From assembly GCF_014295035.1 (NCBI RefSeq), contig NZ_CP060404.1, positions 848,001-912,000 of the forward strand: a stretch of DNA of 64,000 nt, given 5' to 3'. A program made the position numbers and the translations under genes. This document shows, one piece after another, positions 60,734-64,000 of the stretch. Each line of letters opens with the position of its first letter. The first letter of the stretch is position 1. The notes under the pieces are model-generated. The model made no database searches. It was not told the origin of the DNA and was given only the letters and a program-made list of their open reading frames with translations. Source of the DNA: Streptomyces buecherae (lineage in GTDB: Bacteria > Actinomycetota > Actinomycetes > Streptomycetales > Streptomycetaceae).

Positions 60734-62242
60734 TCAGCGCCGGCCCGCCCAGAGTTCGCGCGCGTCCGCGGCGGGGTCGTCGCACACGGCGGGCGCGGCG
60801 TCGCCCAGGAGCATGACCGACCGCCGCTCGCCGTACGCGGGCCAGGTCGGCGCCGCGTCGCCGCTGGTCACGGCGTCGGGGCGGCCGGTGCGGGCGAAGG
60901 AGATCCACGCCGCGCGCATCCGGTCACAGAGGTCGCGCGGGGCGTCGGGCCCGACGAGCGGGTCGGTGAGGTTGCCGAAGACGAAACCGATCTCCGCCAT
61001 GTGGCACGCCCCGAGCGCGCCGTCCATGGCGGGGGACGGCCGGGTGAACTCGTACACGAAGGTCTCCGCTCCCGAGGCGGCGCGGGCCTCGGCGACGCGG
61101 ACGGCGGGGACGCGGTAGGCGTGGTCGGTCATGGCGGCCGAGAACAGGTCACCGGGCGAGGCCCCGGGCCGGGCGGCGGCGTAGACGGCGCGGGCCTGGT
61201 CGGGGTCGAGGCCGAAACCGGCGAGGAAGCCGTGCAGCACCTCGTCCGTGATGCGCGACTGGATCCCCAGCGGGACGAGGAAGAGCCGGAACTCATCGGA
61301 GGTCGTTCCGGTGAGCACGTCGACGTCGCGGCCCGCGCCGGCGGCGATGGCGTCGATCGGCCGCTTGGGGAGGGTCGCCCCGTCCACCACGGGCAGCACG
61401 GTGGTGCCGCCGCCCGCCGACTCGCCCCACCGCGCCGGGTCCGTGTCCTGCGCGATCTCCCGGCTGAGGGCGGCGTCGGCGGCGACGAGGCGCTCGGGCG
61501 GCACGGCGGCCAGCGCCTCGCGCGTCGGCGCCACGCCGGCCAGGGCGGCCAGCCGCTCGGTGACGCGCCGGGCGATGTGTTCCGGGTGGCTGTGGTGGCC
61601 GGCGCCGCTCTGCGTGATCACGCGGCGGAACAGCCCGCGGGCCCGGGGCATGGTCAGGAGGGCGGTGATGCTGATGGCACCGGCGGACTGGCCGAAGACG
61701 GTGACGTTGTCGGGGTCGCCGCCGAAACCGGCGATGTTGTCCCGGACCCACTCCAGCGCGGCGATCTGGTCAAGCAGGCCCAGGTTGCTCGTGCCGTCGG
61801 GCAGCAGCAGGAACCCCTCGGCGCCGAGCCGGTAGTTGAGGGTGACGCAGACGACGCCGTCGGCGGCGAGCCGCGCTCCGTCGTAGCTGGGCAGCGAGCC
61901 GGCGCCGTTGCGGAACGCGCCGCCGTGCACCCAGACCATGACCGGCAGCCCGCCCTCGGCCCGGCCCGGGGACGGCGTCCACACGTTGAGGCTCAGACAG
62001 TCCTCGCCCACCTCCCCCGCCTCCCCCAAAAGGCCGACCAGCGCGGGGTGGTAGCCGGGCTGGGGTGCGGACGGGCCGGGGGCGAACGCGTCGCGCACGT
62101 CCGACCACGGTTCGGGTGGCTGGGGTGGCCGCAGCCGGCGCGGCCCGAACGGCGGCGCCGCGTACGGGATGCCCGCGAAGGCCGCGACCCCTCCCTTCCG
62201 GCGTCCGCGTACCGAACCTGCGGTGGTGGGGATGACGTCCAT
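60734..62242 (-). CDS. Type-B carboxylesterase/lipase
   Basis: A 502-residue alpha/beta-hydrolase of the COesterase family. All family marks are present: GIPYAAPPFGPRRLRPP, EDCLSLNVWTP, the oxyanion hole VMVWVHGGAF, the nucleophile in TVFGQSAGAIS, the acid in GTTSDEFRLF and the histidine in GACHMAEIGFVFGN. No signal peptide is visible with the start at 62242, so it is probably cytosolic; a longer frame to 62335 is not supported. The substrate may be any hydrophobic ester or an antibiotic; nothing nearby decides. The ribosome site is GTGAGGG. Confidence 0.93.
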   Translation of the reverse strand: MDVIPTTAGSVRGRRKGGVAAFAGIPYAAPPFGPRRLRPPQPPEPWSDVRDAFAPGPSAPQPGYHPALVGLLGEAGEVGEDCLSLNVWTPSPGRAEGGLPVMVWVHGGAFRNGAGSLPSYDGARLAADGVVCVTLNYRLGAEGFLLLPDGTSNLGLLDQIAALEWVRDNIAGFGGDPDNVTVFGQSAGAISITALLTMPRARGLFRRVITQSGAGHHSHPEHIARRVTERLAALAGVAPTREALAAVPPERLVAADAALSREIAQDTDPARWGESAGGGTTVLPVVDGATLPKRPIDAIAAGAGRDVDVLTGTTSDEFRLFLVPLGIQSRITDEVLHGFLAGFGLDPDQARAVYAAARPGASPGDLFSAAMTDHAYRVPAVRVAEARAASGAETFVYEFTRPSPAMDGALGACHMAEIGFVFGNLTDPLVGPDAPRDLCDRMRAAWISFARTGRPDAVTSGDAAPTWPAYGERRSVMLLGDAAPAVCDDPAADARELWAGRR

Positions 62243-62459
62243 GGGGCCCTCACGGAGGAGACTGGTGCTTTCCCCGCCATCCTCACCACGCGCTCGCCGA
62301 CGGGCAACACATTTACGCCGCTGACCAGGGCACATGCCCGGGCGCCCGGCCCGTACGCCGGAGCGCGGGCCGGCACGTGGGCCGAGCGCCGGGCCGCCGT
62401 GGGTCGGGCCGCCGTGGGTCGCCCCGGCGACCGCGCGGCCCCGTGGGCGCGCCGCGGTG

Positions 62460-62513
62460 GGCTTCGCGGTGGCGCCCCGCCGTCCGAGCCTGGCGTGGCG
62501 CCACCGCGAAGCC
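62460..62513. terminator. Long perfect hairpin downstream of the hemerythrin operon
   Basis: A perfect 17-base inverted repeat (62460-62476 with 62497-62513; arm GGCTTCGCGGTGGCGCC) with a 20-base loop. It ends 10 bases past the stop codon of the minus-strand hemerythrin gene and separates that operon from the esterase promoter region. A 15-base tandem duplication lies just beside it, around 62393-62422. Confidence 0.8.
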
Positions 62514-62523
62514 GGCGCTCGGG

Positions 62524-63117
62524 TCAGCCGTCCTTGCCCATGGCCTTGCGTACGGCGTCCTTCGTGCGGTCCATCAGGGCCGCGACGGGCCCGAGGGCCA
62601 TGTTGGCCGCTCGGGACTCGACGCCGGGGTGCGGGCGGGTCGGGGCCATGGCCTCGGCCGCCTTGACGCCCTTGGCCATGGAGGCCAGGCGCGCAGTGTC
62701 GGCGCTGCGGCGGATGTGGGTGAACTCGTACCGTTCCTCGGCCCTGGCGTGGGTCTGGACGCTCTCGCGGAGCACGCGCAGCCGGGGGAGGAACTCCGGG
62801 TCCTCGGTGTCCAGGTCCTCCAGGGCCGCCAGGCTCTCCTTGGCCTTGTGCTCCTCGGCCAGGCGCTCGTCGACGACCTCCTCGGCGCCGGGGAAGGCGC
62901 GGCGGGCGAAGGGGTGGACCACCTCCTCCTCGGCCGTCTCGTGCACGGCGAGCAGGCGTACCAGGCGCCGGAAGGCGTCCTTGCGGTCATCGCCGGTCGA
63001 CGCCTCGACCTCGTCGAAGAGGTTGCGGATATCGCCGTGCTGACGCATGAGGAGCGTCACCACGTCGGTGTCGGCGGCGTTGTCGTCGCCGGCGTGTGGT
63101 GTGTGGGTGTGTGTCAT
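62524..63117 (-). CDS. Hemerythrin-domain protein, paralogue 2
   Basis: A 197-residue hemerythrin-like protein: ligands are expected in LMRQHGDIRNLFDEVE, AVHETAEEEVVHPF, AEEHKAKESL and HARAEERYEFTHI. The C-terminal tail has APTRPHP and MDRTKDAVRKAMGKDG, clearly related to the tail of the hemerythrin at 20110-20676. The start is ATG 63117 with GAGGGG upstream; a GTG at 63135 overlapping the previous stop is possible. It directly follows the ferritin-like gene on the same strand, so both are likely co-expressed, fitting an iron or oxygen-handling role. Confidence 0.92.
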   Translation of the reverse strand: MTHTHTPHAGDDNAADTDVVTLLMRQHGDIRNLFDEVEASTGDDRKDAFRRLVRLLAVHETAEEEVVHPFARRAFPGAEEVVDERLAEEHKAKESLAALEDLDTEDPEFLPRLRVLRESVQTHARAEERYEFTHIRRSADTARLASMAKGVKAAEAMAPTRPHPGVESRAANMALGPVAALMDRTKDAVRKAMGKDG

Positions 63118-63131
63118 GGCGGGATCGCCCC

Positions 63132-64000
63132 TCACTGGTTCTCGGGCAGTGCGGCGACCGGGTGCTCGCCCTCGGTCTCCAGGCGGTACTGGCGGCCGAA
63201 CACCTCCTGGTGCTGGTCCATGACCCGGTCGCTCGGCGCGGCCTCGCCCCCGTGGATCCGTGCCTGCATCTCCTCGAACCGCTCGTGTGCCTCACGGACG
63301 TACCCGGCGCCCAGGGTGGTGAGGTCGATCTGGGTGGCGAGCAGTTCCCGCAGGTAGCCCTTGTTCGGCTCGAAGGTGAGCACGTTGGGCAGCTCGGGGG
63401 CCAGCACCTCGGCCGGGTCGCGGTTGTCGTGGCGACGCATCAGGTCGCAGGCGATGTGCAGGTGCTCCAGTTCCATGTTCAGGTGCAGCTCCCACAGCGC
63501 CTTGACCTTCGGGTCGCTCTCCTGCTCCATGAAGGAGTAGTACAGGTAGCACTCGTTGTACTCGTGGTTGACGAGCTGCTCCCACCACGTCTCCCCCGGG
63601 TCGACCAGCGACTCGTAGTGCGTGACGTGCTCCTCCTCGATGAGCCCGATCTCCTGGTAGAGCTGTCGGGCGATCGGCTCCATGTAGGTGGGGCCGGTGT
63701 TCATGTAGAAGTTCATCGTCTGCTGCTCGGCGGAGAGGATCGTCAGCGCGTGCAGCTTGGAGAGCGGGTCGGTGCGCGTGCGGTCGTAGGGGTCGCGGAC
63801 GTTGTCCACCGGGTTGCGGTGGTGGAGCCGGGTGGGCCGGCCCGGCATGACCTCCGTGAGGCCGTCGACGATCGCCTCGGCCTTGCGGTGCTCGATCATC
63901 TCGTACAGGTTCGCGTACCGGTACAGGTGGTCGAAGTCCTCCAGCACGCCGAACTGGTACGCCTGCTTCAGGTACGGGTCGGGCTCCATGCGTGCCACCC
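63132..64000 (-). CDS. Ferritin-like-fold candidate protein, 5' end outside the window
   Basis: At least 288 residues; the frame is open to the right edge, so the start is not seen. It is helical and rich in acidic residues and His, with repeated Glu/His helices such as EEEHVTHYESLVDPGETWW, NHEYNECYLYYSFMEQESD and LNMELEHLHIACDLMRRHD. This E...ExxH pattern fits a ferritin-like di-iron bundle, but I do not recognise a named family. No signal peptide is visible in the part present. Its stop overlaps a possible GTG start of the hemerythrin gene, so the pair is co-translated. A shared role in iron, oxygen or peroxide handling is a reasonable guess. Confidence 0.8.
   Translation of the reverse strand, partial: VARMEPDPYLKQAYQFGVLEDFDHLYRYANLYEMIEHRKAEAIVDGLTEVMPGRPTRLHHRNPVDNVRDPYDRTRTDPLSKLHALTILSAEQQTMNFYMNTGPTYMEPIARQLYQEIGLIEEEHVTHYESLVDPGETWWEQLVNHEYNECYLYYSFMEQESDPKVKALWELHLNMELEHLHIACDLMRRHDNRDPAEVLAPELPNVLTFEPNKGYLRELLATQIDLTTLGAGYVREAHERFEEMQARIHGGEAAPSDRVMDQHQEVFGRQYRLETEGEHPVAALPENQ

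Overview
The window is very GC-rich actinobacterial DNA with strong third-position G/C codon bias, GTG/TTG starts, leaderless promoters and many overlapping stop/start pairs. The gene families (SCO5918-type protein, GAF-ANTAR and LAL-type LuxR regulators, BldC-like MerR, a Streptomyces-type contractile injection system) point to Streptomyces or a close relative. I saw no tRNA, rRNA, CRISPR array or intact insertion sequence.

Layout. (1) 276-6944 is a compact biosynthetic operon: a TenA-like helical protein, a free-standing adenylation-carrier-thioester reductase enzyme, an FAD amine-oxidase-type enzyme and a PLP aminotransferase. It should activate an amino acid, release it reductively as an aldehyde, then oxidise and/or transaminate it. 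(2) 6945-13199 is a patchy zone: a gene-poor stretch with two apparent gene remnants, an aminoglycoside-phosphotransferase-like kinase, a large LAL regulator, a YciI-type protein and a GvpU-like small protein. (3) 13308-17678 (minus strand) is an RNA/cold-shock block: SCO5918-family protein, CBS-like protein, DEAD-box RNA helicase, cold-shock protein with a structured leader, a hemolysin-III membrane protein and a MerR-type regulator. The MerR gene is preceded by about 1.3 kb of apparently non-coding, repeat-bearing DNA. (4) 18984-22972 holds a GAF-ANTAR RNA-binding regulator, a hemerythrin, a small secreted protein and a winged-helix regulator.

(5) 23358-46138 is a complete-looking contractile injection system (CIS) locus of the Streptomyces kind. 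Two envelope proteins and a LuxR-type regulator lie at its left edge. They are followed by the terminator (Cis16), AAA+ ATPase (Cis15), sheath, tube, two small accessory proteins, a 1181-residue Pro/Ala-rich disordered protein, a second tube-like protein, the LysM hub protein (Cis7), the spike (Cis8), PAAR tip, gp25, baseplate J, tail protein I and a zinc-ribbon single-pass membrane protein resembling CisA. There is no tail-fibre gene, no obvious toxin cargo and no conventional helical tape-measure gene. This fits a cytoplasmic, self-directed CIS and leaves the Pro/Ala-rich protein as the main unexplained component.

(6) 46302-48600 carries a secreted phytase and an NTF2-like protein. (7) 48845-57068 is a hydantoinase/oxoprolinase locus: intact hyuA-hyuB on the plus strand face a minus-strand operon of a second, degenerate HyuA-like protein, a DUF917 (S-methyl-thiohydantoin desulfurase-like) protein and a PucR-type regulator. 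The last coding part of the PucR gene carries a clear single-base frameshift. (8) 57241-64000 (minus strand) contains an SMI1/KNR4-type protein, an emfourin-like lipoprotein, an unknown small protein, a cyclase-family enzyme with an altered metal motif, a type-B carboxylesterase, a second hemerythrin paralogue and a ferritin-like-fold candidate running off the right edge.
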